Below, one piece after another: positions 34,714 to 42,876 of a stretch of DNA of 43,032 nt. A program made the position numbers and the translations under genes. The notes beneath the pieces are model-generated. The model did no database searches. It was not told the origin of the DNA and saw only the letters and a program-made list of their open reading frames with translations. Source of the stretch: Candidatus Poseidonia sp. (lineage in GTDB: Archaea > Thermoplasmatota > Poseidoniia > Poseidoniales > Poseidoniaceae); NCBI GenBank assembly GCA_023254365.1, contig JALRLQ010000001.1, positions 12,917 through 55,948 of the forward strand, in the 5' to 3' direction. Numbering within the stretch: the first letter of the stretch is position 1; each line of letters opens with the position of its first letter.

Positions 34714-35847
34714 TCATTCTTCCTCGTTGGCCAAAGGGCTGGCGAGAGGGGCAGCGAGCCACACATGCTGTTTCCATCCACCCAATCCGTCGATATCGAC
34801 CGAGGTTTCAATGTGACATTCTTCCCGGTGCGTTTGGCGGAACGACACGACAAGATCAGCCTGTTCGTGAGGTTTGAACGAACGTCTTGGCGGTCGACCT
34901 TTGAACACCCAAGGCGGCAGCACACTCCATTTCGTCACGGTGAATGCTGCAGAACCGGCCTGCACGCTGAGCACCAATTGGTCGCCGTGTTCACTGCTCC
35001 ACGTCGCTCGCAACGATGGTATGGCCTGCTCTCGCGTTCGCATGGAGGCGATAATCGCCACCAACATCACAAGGGCGAGAATGGAGAGCATGATGGGGGT
35101 CCACGCTTGACGGGACGTTGTGTGCAGCGAAGGGGAGGGCAATCGGTCGTGCTTGAGCACCAACAAGTCACTGTCCTCCGCGCCTTCAACACCTCCGAAC
35201 ACAGCGATGCTGTACGACCAACCGTTCGGTTGCTGTGTGAGGTCCACCCCTGCGGCCGACAAATGGTCGGCTGAGAGCAACGCCGTCATCGAGGTCGTGT
35301 TGTTGGGTTGAAGCGAAAACGCCACCTCTGGCCTCAATTCCCTGACGAGGTTGACCGTGGTTCGAAGGTGCTGGTCAACCGCCCTGTCCTCGGTCAAGAC
35401 CAGGTACATGAGGGTTTGATTGGACAAGGAAACCAACGGGGTCACGTCGAGGTCAAACACCACAAATCTCAGGTTTTGGTCCGCCGCAACGACCTTGACT
35501 TCGCCGTCGATGGTGATGAGGTCGGGCTCCCGGACTTCATGACGTATCACGGTGCTCTCGTGTTCGCTGGTGTTGAGGTCGAGGGTTGACCGTCGGTACA
35601 GCGCGTCGTCGTCAGGCCACGACGACCCGGTCTCGTCGCTCCAAGACCACCACGTCCATGTCACGGCTCCCTCGCTTTTTTCAGCATCTGGGCGAGTGGT
35701 GTTCATCGAAAGAAAAACCTCTTCCAAAGCGAACTCGTTCTCATCGGAAATGGAAGCATGGGCGTGAATGTTCCATGTTTCTTCGGCAGCGAGGGAGGGC
35801 GGTATCAACATCAAGAGCAAGACGCCCATCAAAACACGCCGTCTCAT
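34714..35847 (-). CDS. Signal-peptide membrane protein of unknown function
   Basis: 377 residues. Signal peptide MRRRVLMGVLLLMLIPPSLA (1-20). An extracytoplasmic beta-rich region of about 230 residues contains several N-x-S/T sequons and many Trp (AVTWTWWSWSDE). One membrane helix follows near 255-275 (WTPIMLSILALVMLVAI), then a C-terminal domain of about 100 residues with VLSVQAGSAAFTVTKWSVLPPWVF. The start at 35847 overlaps the stop of the NSUN-like gene by 4 nt. Not recognised. Confidence 0.75.
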   Translation of the reverse strand: MRRRVLMGVLLLMLIPPSLAAEETWNIHAHASISDENEFALEEVFLSMNTTRPDAEKSEGAVTWTWWSWSDETGSSWPDDDALYRRSTLDLNTSEHESTVIRHEVREPDLITIDGEVKVVAADQNLRFVVFDLDVTPLVSLSNQTLMYLVLTEDRAVDQHLRTTVNLVRELRPEVAFSLQPNNTTSMTALLSADHLSAAGVDLTQQPNGWSYSIAVFGGVEGAEDSDLLVLKHDRLPSPSLHTTSRQAWTPIMLSILALVMLVAIIASMRTREQAIPSLRATWSSEHGDQLVLSVQAGSAAFTVTKWSVLPPWVFKGRPPRRSFKPHEQADLVVSFRQTHREECHIETSVDIDGLGGWKQHVWLAAPLASPLANEEE

Positions 35848-37601
35848 GCTTCGTCCTCCCGCCACGGCAAGCCGAGTTTACGGCGCAGAATGTTTTGCTC
35901 GTTGAGGTCGATCATCAACGTCACCCGTGCACCAATCCATACCGAGAGGATCTCTGGACCCCAAGGCATGGTTGCTCGAAGCAGGTAGGCCCCGCTGGGT
36001 AAGGCATGAAGACCGGTCGCCTCGGTGAATTCGTCAAGAAGGGGCGCCCAACCGGTGAGCAATTGAACAAAATGCTCCGAGGAGAGGTCAGCGATGTTTG
36101 CGCTGAACCGGTGCCCAAAAGCGTACGTGGCTTCTTGCCGAGAACGCCACGAGTCCTTCTTCAGGGTAAAGGCGGGGAGGCCCACATGGACCACCCGGAT
36201 GGGATGGAATGTTCCCCCCGGCCAAACATCACCTTTGTTCGTCGGTGCTTCGGGCTCAAACAATCGCTCCCTCACGAGTGGAGGCGCAAGGTTCAGTCGT
36301 TTCCCTCGTTGCCAAACGGAGTAGGGTGAGAAGTCCATGCCGTACATCGTCGAAACGGTTTCAACCAGTTCATCAGAAGCATGAACGACAGAATTCGCCG
36401 TAACGGGCGGAGGTTGTTTGTAGGTCGGCGACCAATGTTGCGAGGTTCGGGTGGCCCTGCTCGAACGGTAGGTTTGGGCCACGGCTTCTGGCGAAGCCTC
36501 GGGACGATGACGAAACTTCGCTACAAAGAACCCACCCGTGTCGTGGTCGCTGTGCCACAACCGTCCACACAACGGAAGAAGTTCCTGGATGCGTTGTTCG
36601 TCTTCCGCCGCCCCCTCGCCCAAGGCGAGTCGGTCGTGCGGGCTGAGATGATGTGCATCAAAGGACGGTAACGAGGTGGCCTCGTCGAGAGCCACCGGTT
36701 CGCCTTCCTCATTGAGCATGGGCCACGAGGTCAGGCCGGGATGGAGGGTCAACCCCTCAACGTGCACGGGAAGCAGCTCAAGATAGGGGCAACGACGGAG
36801 CAGTTCAGCCACGACGGCTTCGTTTTCGACCGGATCCAGGCTGCATGTCGAATAGATGAGCGTCCCGTTCGGTACCAGCAAGGACGCTCCGCGCTGTGCG
36901 ATTTCAACCTGCATGGAGAACATTCGTCGGCCTTGCTTTGGCGACCAGTCCCACCACACGTCCGGATTTTTGCGCGTCGTGGCACTACCAGTGCAGGGCA
37001 CATCCGCAACGACGAGGTCAAACCCGGGAGGCGGTAGTCGGGCGAAATGCCGACCGTCGTGCTGGGTGACGACGATGTTGGCCAATCCCATGCGGCTGCG
37101 GTTGCTGACCAGCATGTTCAGGCGACCCGACACGGGTTCGTTGGCCACCACCACACCGTTGGGATGCAAATGCTCTCCCAGCTGGGTTGTTTTTGATCCC
37201 GGGGCAGCGCACATGTCGAGTGCCAGCACGCTGCCAACCTCTTCAACCAGACGAACCGGTACCATGCTGGCGGCTTCCTGCCGCGTGATTCGGCCTGTTT
37301 CGTGAAGCAGCGCCATCATGCGTTGCGCATCACCTGTTGCTTTGCCACGGGCGAACGGCATTACAAAGGCCGACTCATCGGGCATCCACGGCAAGGGTGC
37401 GGCCCCAAGCGCCTTGACCTGTTCGACCGTCCACGCTCGGTCTTCTCGGTGAAGGCTGACACGAAAGGTTTCAGGAAGCGGTGAGAGTGCTGTCTCAAGC
37501 CACGCATTGACGTCTCGACCGAGGTGGCGAACCAAAGCAGTGAGCGAGGATTGCTGGGCGTACGCCCGCCGCTCATCACCATCATCCCGTGGGCCCCTCA
37601 C
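35844..37601 (-). CDS. NSUN2/Trm4-like RNA m5C methyltransferase
   Basis: Predicted to methylate cytosine C5 in tRNA. 585 residues. SAM motif ALDMCAAPGSKTTQL (127-141); catalytic cysteines Cys203 in DVPCTGSATTRKNPDVWWDW and Cys253 in IYSTCSLDPVENEAVV. The RKNxDVW and SLDPVENEAVV stretches are closer to eukaryotic Trm4/NSUN2 than to bacterial RsmB. The C-terminal 250 residues (including WPGGTFHPIRVVHVGLPAFTLKKD) resemble the PUA-like tail of that family. The GTG start at 37601 has no in-frame ATG nearby. It is divergent from the polytopic protein across 38 bp. Confidence 0.88.
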   Translation of the reverse strand: MRGPRDDGDERRAYAQQSSLTALVRHLGRDVNAWLETALSPLPETFRVSLHREDRAWTVEQVKALGAAPLPWMPDESAFVMPFARGKATGDAQRMMALLHETGRITRQEAASMVPVRLVEEVGSVLALDMCAAPGSKTTQLGEHLHPNGVVVANEPVSGRLNMLVSNRSRMGLANIVVTQHDGRHFARLPPPGFDLVVADVPCTGSATTRKNPDVWWDWSPKQGRRMFSMQVEIAQRGASLLVPNGTLIYSTCSLDPVENEAVVAELLRRCPYLELLPVHVEGLTLHPGLTSWPMLNEEGEPVALDEATSLPSFDAHHLSPHDRLALGEGAAEDEQRIQELLPLCGRLWHSDHDTGGFFVAKFRHRPEASPEAVAQTYRSSRATRTSQHWSPTYKQPPPVTANSVVHASDELVETVSTMYGMDFSPYSVWQRGKRLNLAPPLVRERLFEPEAPTNKGDVWPGGTFHPIRVVHVGLPAFTLKKDSWRSRQEATYAFGHRFSANIADLSSEHFVQLLTGWAPLLDEFTEATGLHALPSGAYLLRATMPWGPEILSVWIGARVTLMIDLNEQNILRRKLGLPWREDEA

Positions 37602-37639
37602 GCCTCGTGGTCGGGAACGGCCTCTTTTGGTCTTCCGCC

Positions 37640-39022
37640 ATGATGAAAGGATGCTTCGTTGTGTTTGACCACATGCTGGTGGAGGCGGCCCCTTGGTACC
37701 TTCCTCTGTTGTTCGTCACCACGTTGGCGTGGGCCGGTGCTTGGTTGCTTGAACCGAGCCTCCGGCCACGGAGGTTCCTGCATCGGTGTTATCTCTTGGC
37801 ACCCCCGTTGCTGGCCTTGGGCTTGGTCGCTGTTCGAGCCTTCGCCGTGTTGTCGTTGGACCAACGCCACAACGAAGTCCGTCTGGTCTTGGGTGATGAG
37901 GCGAGCATGGGTGAACGCATGCAACTTTTGTTCACGGGGTACGGCGCATTGGAAGGTGGCGTAGCGGCTCTTCTTCTGTTCGGGTTGTTGGCGCCGCTGC
38001 TTCCCAGTCTGAGGAACGCCAGCGAGGACACCAAGCAGTTCGTACGAAGTCGCATGATGGTTCACAGCGGCGTGTGGGCCTTGCTGTCGATGCTCATGCT
38101 GTTCCCGCTTGAGGCTCATGCATCGATGCAAACCTTCCCAGACTCGCCCACGGTGAGCCAGTATCCTTGGGTTCATCTCGCAGCGGTGGTGGTGTTCACG
38201 TTGCTGGTGATGATGGCCGGCGAGTTGCTGGTCGCCAGCACCCACATTGCCCAAAACAACGACACGAGGATTCTGGCCCAGCGCGCCGTGCTCAAATCCG
38301 TGGTGGCGGGAACCGTCGCGTGGTGGGCCATTGGCCAAACGGCGGTGTTTTCGCAAACATGGTGGGCACGTCCCTTCCACGATCCCCTTCCCACCTTTGG
38401 GCTGTTGTGTCTGGTGTACGCGACCCTCGTCGTTGCCTACCACAGTTCGGCGACCGTGACCGAAGCTCGTTTCCATCAACATCCCCACCAAAGCCGAACA
38501 TTGAGCGTCACGCTGGTCGGTTCAGCCTTGGTGCTTGGCTTCGTGACGTGGAAGGCGGCCCACCTTGTCGAGGTGTTCGGTGCCGGTGATGCCTCGGCCT
38601 CAACTGCTTGGAGTTTGGCGGCCCTCACGATGGTTGTAGCGGGTGCCTTGATGCTGTTGCCCTCGCTCGGTTTTGATGCCGTTCACCGCCCTGAATCTTG
38701 GTGGTGGCGCACATCGCTTCTGGTGATGCTCTGTGGCGGCGTCTTGGTCTCCCAGAGTGTCTGGTTGCTGGTACCGAGTCTGCTGTTGGGGGGGGCGTTC
38801 GCGCTTCATGTACCGTGGCTGCTCGAGGAAGCAACTGGCCAACACCGTCTGTGGAGCACCGGGTTGTTCGGCGTTGGAACAGTGGCCGTGCTTGCCGTGA
38901 ATGACGTGCGAACCATGCTCGCCTTGGCGTTGGCCACGTTGGCCTTGAGCAGTTTCATCGAGCATGTACAAGGACAACAATGGGAGCGAAGCCAACCCGC
39001 CCAAACTGCGTCCTTGGATTGA
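37640..39022 (+). CDS. Polytopic membrane protein, about 12 helices
   Basis: 460 residues from the ATG at 37640; the frame opens at a GTG 17 codons earlier. About twelve hydrophobic helices, with His residues at several positions (HRCYLL, MVHSGVW, QYPWVHLA, VVAYHSS). FTGYGALEGGVAALLLFGLLAPL and QTWWARPFHDPLPTFGLLCL are faintly reminiscent of the EGSLLLW and WWD regions of CcmF/CcsA haem-handling proteins, but the key tryptophan pattern is not clear, so I do not assign it. Membrane transport or haem-related roles both remain possible. Confidence 0.7.
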   Translation: MMKGCFVVFDHMLVEAAPWYLPLLFVTTLAWAGAWLLEPSLRPRRFLHRCYLLAPPLLALGLVAVRAFAVLSLDQRHNEVRLVLGDEASMGERMQLLFTGYGALEGGVAALLLFGLLAPLLPSLRNASEDTKQFVRSRMMVHSGVWALLSMLMLFPLEAHASMQTFPDSPTVSQYPWVHLAAVVVFTLLVMMAGELLVASTHIAQNNDTRILAQRAVLKSVVAGTVAWWAIGQTAVFSQTWWARPFHDPLPTFGLLCLVYATLVVAYHSSATVTEARFHQHPHQSRTLSVTLVGSALVLGFVTWKAAHLVEVFGAGDASASTAWSLAALTMVVAGALMLLPSLGFDAVHRPESWWWRTSLLVMLCGGVLVSQSVWLLVPSLLLGGAFALHVPWLLEEATGQHRLWSTGLFGVGTVAVLAVNDVRTMLALALATLALSSFIEHVQGQQWERSQPAQTASLD

Positions 39023-39032
39023 TGCATCATCG

Positions 39033-39084
39033 CGTTCTTTAAGTGTGCAAGAACGAAGCGGGGGCTGAAATCTTCGGATTTCAG
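39033..39084 (+). promoter_or_regulatory. TATA-like box and two tandem hairpins before the 118-aa gene
   Basis: TTTAAGTG at 39038-39045 could be a TATA box and lies within the inverted repeat CGTTCTT (39033-39039) / AAGAACG (39049-39055). Ten bases on is a perfect 8-bp stem, CTGAAATC (39065-39072) and GATTTCAG (39077-39084), closed by a C(UUCG)G tetraloop, 13 nt before the ATG at 39098. A transcript starting near 39065-39070 would carry this hairpin at its 5' end. Confidence 0.5.
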
Positions 39085-39097
39085 GGATGGGACCCAT

Positions 39098-39454
39098 ATG
39101 GCACGAGCCTTCCGCGCAGGCGTTGACAACGAACGGAAATTGAAGATGCCAATTCGACGTCGTCTTTGGCAACCTGTACGAGACCTCGCTTCACTCACGA
39201 CGCGTGCTGAGCGAACCGTAGAACAAATGGGACCTCTCGTTGACGTTCCTGCTCTTGTTCGAATCGAGAACGAGCATTGGGTCTTTGAGCGAATTGAAGC
39301 CTCAACCCTTTCCTCACTCACGCACCGTTTGGTGCTTCAAACAGAGACCGGCGAAGAAGTCCTCGGCGTCACCGAGGATTTCTCAACGGCATTGGAAGTG
39401 GCTCGTTGCATGGCTGAGAACGATCAGCGTGTGGTGCTTATCCAAGCGTTGTGA
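39098..39454 (+). CDS. Small basic protein of unknown function
   Basis: 118 residues, not recognised. The N-terminus is basic (ARAFRAGVDNERKLKMPIRRRLW) and the rest alternates strands and helices (LVDVPALVRIENEHWVFERIE, HRLVLQTETGEEVLGVTEDFSTALEVARCMAENDQ). There is no signal or membrane segment. It ends 3 nt before the convergent Sec61-beta stop. The leader has a strong UUCG hairpin. Confidence 0.7.
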   Translation: MARAFRAGVDNERKLKMPIRRRLWQPVRDLASLTTRAERTVEQMGPLVDVPALVRIENEHWVFERIEASTLSSLTHRLVLQTETGEEVLGVTEDFSTALEVARCMAENDQRVVLIQAL

Positions 39455-39457
39455 ACC

Positions 39458-39649
39458 TCAAAAGAGGTTCCAAATGGCTTGAACAACGCCTTGGTTCACC
39501 AGATAGAAAAAGCCGCCGAGGAGAATGCAGGCGAAGTAAACTTGGGCGGGCGTGATCTTCCAAGAATCCTCGGATTCTTCGTCGAAGTAGCGAATCAAAC
39601 CAGCGGCTTGCTGGATGCCGCTGCCATCGTTTTTCTTCTTTGCCGCCAT
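39458..39649 (-). CDS. Preprotein translocase subunit Sec61-beta
   Basis: Small tail-anchored partner of SecY and SecE in the archaeal translocon. 63 residues. The conserved AAGLIRYFDEE motif (15-25), SWKITPAQVYF just before the single membrane helix, and helix residues about 38-58 match archaeal Sec61-beta (sometimes labelled SecG). TTCATAAG at 39679-39686 on the minus strand, about 33 nt before the ATG, could be its own TATA box. Confidence 0.92.
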   Translation of the reverse strand: MAAKKKNDGSGIQQAAGLIRYFDEESEDSWKITPAQVYFACILLGGFFYLVNQGVVQAIWNLF

Positions 39650-39699
39650 GTGGACCGTTTGTGGCGAGAGACCTCCCCCTTATGAACGCGACGCGAGAT

Positions 39700-40584
39700 T
39701 CATTCTTCCTCGCTTCTCGATGCTGGGGATGACAGGTCAACAAACGGGACCTCGTCATTTTCGAGCAGAACAGATGCAGACACGACCTCCTCGTGCAGGG
39801 GTTGTCCTACGGGCGACGCTGTCGAAGAAAACCGCCCGCCATCGAACGTTTCCGAGGGTGTCTCCAAGGCCGGGTCGAGGTGAATGATGGCCGCTTCCAT
39901 CCGGGCGAGGGCTCGCTCAATTCCAGGAGCGTTGTCTTCTGCGTGTGCTTTCCAAGCCATCTGAAGATCGTCTTCAAGGGCATCAAACCAAGCCCGTTGC
40001 TCTTCGTTCATCTTCAAGGAAGAACGCAGGACCTCTTGCCGTTGCGTCGTTTGTTCAATGGCTTCCTTGAGCGTGGACCGTCCTGCGTTTCGAAGGTTGT
40101 TCCAGAGCCGTTCATTGTCCTTGAGATTGAGGCCGGGGGCGTGTTTGGTGAGAAACCGTTCTGCAGAACGGGCATGGGCCATCTCCCACGGCGACTGGCC
40201 GAGCGAACTGATGATGTCGAGGACCAAGCGGGACCGAGCCTGCAATGGCCCTCGCAACGTGATGATGTTCAGGTAACCGGTCGTGAACAAGCCAAACCCC
40301 CAATAGGGGTGTGATTCAATGCGAACGTGCAGTTCGCTGCTGGTGGTTTCCATCGCCCAACGCTGTTCGTTGTAACCGGGCGGTGAAGGAAAGGTGGGCG
40401 TTTCCGGATGAGCAAGATGAGCGAGAAGCGCTTTGGCAACATCACCCAGGTAGACCACGGTCGATGGGCCTTGGTGGTGCTTTCCACGAAGAAGGTGCGT
40501 GGTGGTGTCCATTTTGTGCGATGCCTCGGCCTTCCTCACTTGTGCGATCAGAACGCATTCGTTCGCGTCCAACACCGTTTCCAT
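39700..40584 (-). CDS. Protein of unknown function, helical C-terminal half
   Basis: 294 residues from the ATG at 40584; a GTG one codon earlier is also in frame. The N-terminal half is alpha/beta (ANECVLIAQVRKAEASHK, VVYLGDVAKALLAHLAHP, WGFGLFTTGYLNIITLRG), and the C-terminal half is mainly helical (LKEAIEQTTQRQEVLRSSL, RALARMEAAIIHLDPAL) with an acidic tail. No signal peptide or membrane helix. It lies 50 nt upstream of Sec61-beta on the same strand. Not recognised. Confidence 0.72.
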   Translation of the reverse strand: METVLDANECVLIAQVRKAEASHKMDTTTHLLRGKHHQGPSTVVYLGDVAKALLAHLAHPETPTFPSPPGYNEQRWAMETTSSELHVRIESHPYWGFGLFTTGYLNIITLRGPLQARSRLVLDIISSLGQSPWEMAHARSAERFLTKHAPGLNLKDNERLWNNLRNAGRSTLKEAIEQTTQRQEVLRSSLKMNEEQRAWFDALEDDLQMAWKAHAEDNAPGIERALARMEAAIIHLDPALETPSETFDGGRFSSTASPVGQPLHEEVVSASVLLENDEVPFVDLSSPASRSEEE

Positions 40585-40757
40585 CACAATCCCTCTTCCT
40601 CAATCTGCAACCGACCAACCAATTTCTCCCATTCAACGGAGTAAGAATGGCACGAAGTGTGAGCGTTGGTGGGCTCTCCAACGGCCCATTCGTCGTTCGC
40701 TTTGTCAGGGCTCAAGCGATGCCTTGGTTGTGTCTCAACCGGTAACAGCCCCTCCAT
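40584..40757 (-). CDS. Possible small upstream ORF
   Basis: 57 codons from the ATG at 40757. Its TGA shares one base with the ATG of the downstream gene (TGATG), the same coupling seen between the ribosomal-protein genes here. The C-terminus (VEWEKLVGRLQIEEEGL) looks protein-like. No family is recognised. The 279-bp gap it lies in otherwise shows nothing I can name. Confidence 0.25.
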   Translation of the reverse strand: MEGLLPVETQPRHRLSPDKANDEWAVGEPTNAHTSCHSYSVEWEKLVGRLQIEEEGL

Positions 40758-40863
40758 GGTAAGCGCAGGTTGTCTTTTCTCATGAAGAAACCGATATGGC
40801 AATCCAACCTCTTGATGAGGAAGGTTCAAGTTAGGGCAGGGACAACGCCTATTCGGTGAACAC

Positions 40864-41367
40864 ATGGCAGGAAAAGACAAGCCCACCGACCTCACGTCGC
40901 TCCCCGGCGTCGGCGCCGCAACGGCAAAGAAATTGGTCACTGCAAAATACAACACGGTAGCAAAAGTGGCCAAAGCCAGTGTCAACGATCTCCAAAGCGC
41001 CGGCTTGTCGGCTGCTGTGGCCAAGAAAGTTCACGCAGCGGCGAAGGCCGCTTCCGCCACCACCTCCGCCGCCAAGAGTGCTGCCGCCAAGGGCGCAAGC
41101 GCTGCGAAGAAAACCGCTTCCAAAGCAACCAAAGCGACCAAGAGCGCAGGTTCGAAGGCCAAGAAGGGCGCTTCCAAGGCTGCTTCCACGACCAAAGCAA
41201 GCGCCGTAAAAGCGGTCGCCAAGGGCCAAGAAATTGCGGAAGACGTGGTGGAGAAGACCAAATCCGTCTCATCGTCACTCAAAACCAAGAAGGAAGACAA
41301 TCGAAAGGGTTCCACCATCAAGGTTCCCCGCTCGGTCAAGGACATGCCTTGGTTCAAGAAGGGCTGA
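40864..41367 (+). CDS. Helix-hairpin-helix protein with histone-H1-like Lys/Ala tail
   Basis: 167 residues, a candidate DNA-binding nucleoid protein. Residues 8-60 form a helix-hairpin-helix domain: DLTSLPGVGAATAKKLVTAK with PGVG at 14-17, then VNDLQSAGLSAAVAKKVHAA, like the N-terminal HhH domain of RadA. Residues about 60-120 are almost only Lys, Ala, Ser, Thr and Gly in AAKSAAAKGASAAKK-type repeats, as in histone H1 tails and bacterial H1-like proteins. A less repetitive segment (QEIAEDVVEKTKSVSSSLK) and a basic end (VPRSVKDMPWFKKG) follow. No RecA ATPase domain is present. Confidence 0.85.
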   Translation: MAGKDKPTDLTSLPGVGAATAKKLVTAKYNTVAKVAKASVNDLQSAGLSAAVAKKVHAAAKAASATTSAAKSAAAKGASAAKKTASKATKATKSAGSKAKKGASKAASTTKASAVKAVAKGQEIAEDVVEKTKSVSSSLKTKKEDNRKGSTIKVPRSVKDMPWFKKG

Positions 41368-41411
41368 ATTGAACCGTTACAATTGAAAGCCGTCTCCTGA
41401 AATGGCTCGCC

Positions 41412-41594
41412 ATGCCTCGGCGAAAGTACGGTCGCCTTCGCAAAACGGTGGAACAACCACCCACTGGCAACTGTTCCCGATGCCGCTCTGGAAAGCACTG
41501 TCCAATCGAGGGTCATCAAGGACGAACCGTTCATCCTCATCGAGAATGGAGCGGGCCGGAACAGGTTGCTAAACGAAAGAAATCAGTCTCGTGA
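41412..41594 (+). CDS. Possible small Cys/His-rich basic protein
   Basis: 60 codons from the ATG at 41412, filling most of the spacer between the HhH protein and XerA. Basic, with CSRCRSGKHCPIEGH (21-35), a plausible zinc-binding Cys3-His arrangement, and a Lys-rich end. It overlaps the convergent recombinase stop by 12 nt. Codon use resembles its neighbours. No family recognised. Confidence 0.4.
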   Translation: MPRRKYGRLRKTVEQPPTGNCSRCRSGKHCPIEGHQGRTVHPHREWSGPEQVAKRKKSVS

Positions 41595-42683
41595 GTCGAT
41601 GACGCCCAAACTGCTGGTCGAGGGGGTACTCTCCTCAACGGGTTCGACTTCGTGAGGTGTTTCATCCATGTCTTCTCGAAGGGCTTGAGCACGGTGGTAA
41701 ACCTCACGCAGGGTTTGGTCGGAAATCTCGAGATAAACACGGGTGGTTGCAATCGTTGCATGGCCCATCAGGCGCTGAATCGTCACCAAATCCGCACCCC
41801 GTTCAAGCAACCCCGTGGCGAAGTTATGACGCAGAACGTGCGGTGTCAACTTGCCCTTTGGAAGACCGGCCTGTTGTTCCAATGCATCCATCATTCGCTG
41901 GACACCTCGCGGTTGCAGCCGTCGACCACGACGGTTGACAAAACAGGCCTCTTCGTCTTCGTCGCACAGCCGTTCCCGAATGGGTATCCATGCCTCCAGC
42001 CCGGCGATGGTTCGTTTTGTGAACAACACCAAGCGGTCTTTGTCACCTTTCCCGCCGAGGATCAGGGCTGAACCATCGTCAAAATCAATGTCTTCAAGGT
42101 TTAATCCACAGATTTCACTGACCCGCATACCGGTATCCAGCATCATGGTGACCACCAGGGCGACCGCTGGGTCCTCGCTTTGATTGGCAGCCTCCAACAC
42201 TTGGGTCAACTCACGACGTGTCAACGTCCGTGGAAGGCGTTTCCCTGTGCGAGCCCGCTGGAGATGGTCCGGCCAAATCCATCCGAGCCACTTGATGAAA
42301 TGGCGAGCTGCAGCGATGCGTGCGTTGTAAGTGGTCGGGCGCAATCCAGCGATGTCGTGAGCCCACAGGTCCAAACGTCCGTTCATCGGTTCCATTCGCA
42401 GGGCGAGCAACTCGACGCTCATCTGTTCAAAAGCCGTTTCATCGAGAACATCCTCCCCGGGGAGCAACGTTTCGATGAGTGGTCGCAGGCCGTAGAAGTA
42501 GGATTTTTGTGTGTTCTCGGATTTGTTCTCAGCACGAAGTTGGCGTTCGTAGATCTCCTTCCAAGGAAGATGACGCAAGTGCACCAAACGGGCTGGGAGT
42601 TGGAGATCGTCGTCCTCGACCAGTCGGCGTTGGCTTGGTCGCCTCGCCTTTGGTTGTGGCGTTCGCATCTCTCGTTTTTCCAT
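41583..42683 (-). CDS. xerA: XerA-type tyrosine recombinase
   Basis: 366 residues, probably for chromosome-dimer resolution. The N-terminal SAM-like DNA-binding domain (about 40-135) is followed by the catalytic domain. Catalytic residues are visible: Arg187 in TGMRVSEICGLNLEDID, Lys212 in GGKGDKDRLV, His282 and Arg285 in PHVLRHNFATGLL, His308 in LMGHATIATT and nucleophile Tyr317. The full set is intact. The C-terminus has a Pro/Glu/Ser tail. No phage genes or attachment repeats are nearby, so a housekeeping Xer role is favoured over a mobile-element integrase. Confidence 0.9.
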   Translation of the reverse strand: MEKREMRTPQPKARRPSQRRLVEDDDLQLPARLVHLRHLPWKEIYERQLRAENKSENTQKSYFYGLRPLIETLLPGEDVLDETAFEQMSVELLALRMEPMNGRLDLWAHDIAGLRPTTYNARIAAARHFIKWLGWIWPDHLQRARTGKRLPRTLTRRELTQVLEAANQSEDPAVALVVTMMLDTGMRVSEICGLNLEDIDFDDGSALILGGKGDKDRLVLFTKRTIAGLEAWIPIRERLCDEDEEACFVNRRGRRLQPRGVQRMMDALEQQAGLPKGKLTPHVLRHNFATGLLERGADLVTIQRLMGHATIATTRVYLEISDQTLREVYHRAQALREDMDETPHEVEPVEESTPSTSSLGVIDSRD

Positions 42684-42698
42684 CTGGCGTCACCGCCT

Positions 42699-42712
42699 CC
42701 CGCCGAAGCGGG
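42699..42712 (-). promoter_or_regulatory. C(UUCG)G hairpin upstream of xerA
   Basis: On the minus strand CCCGC-TTCG-GCGGG forms a 5-bp G:C stem with a UUCG tetraloop, ending 15 nt before the xerA ATG at 42683. It occupies the position where a ribosome would bind, and could be a leader hairpin of xerA or the terminator-like end of the gene upstream; no T-run follows it. Confidence 0.45.
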
Positions 42713-42876
42713 TGTGCATCCCGTGTCCCTGAGGACAACTGGACATACAAGGCCGTGTTTATCAACTCATCGTCAACAAGAGGGGTTTGAAGTGAAAGGA
42801 CCCCAACCACACCTTGGCATGGGTGAGGGCGTTGTACAACTCAGAGAGCTGGAAGAAGATCGCGAAGTGGCGGCAC

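Noticed and set aside
40584..41024. Minus-strand 146-codon frame through the HhH gene start
   Set aside because: Its N-terminal half is the reverse of the HhH-coding sequence; only the last 57 codons merit a low-confidence mention.
41583..42683. Tyrosine recombinase as the integrase of a mobile element
   Set aside because: No phage or plasmid genes, no att-like direct repeats and no adjacent tRNA; the only tRNA is 15 kb away. A housekeeping Xer role fits better.
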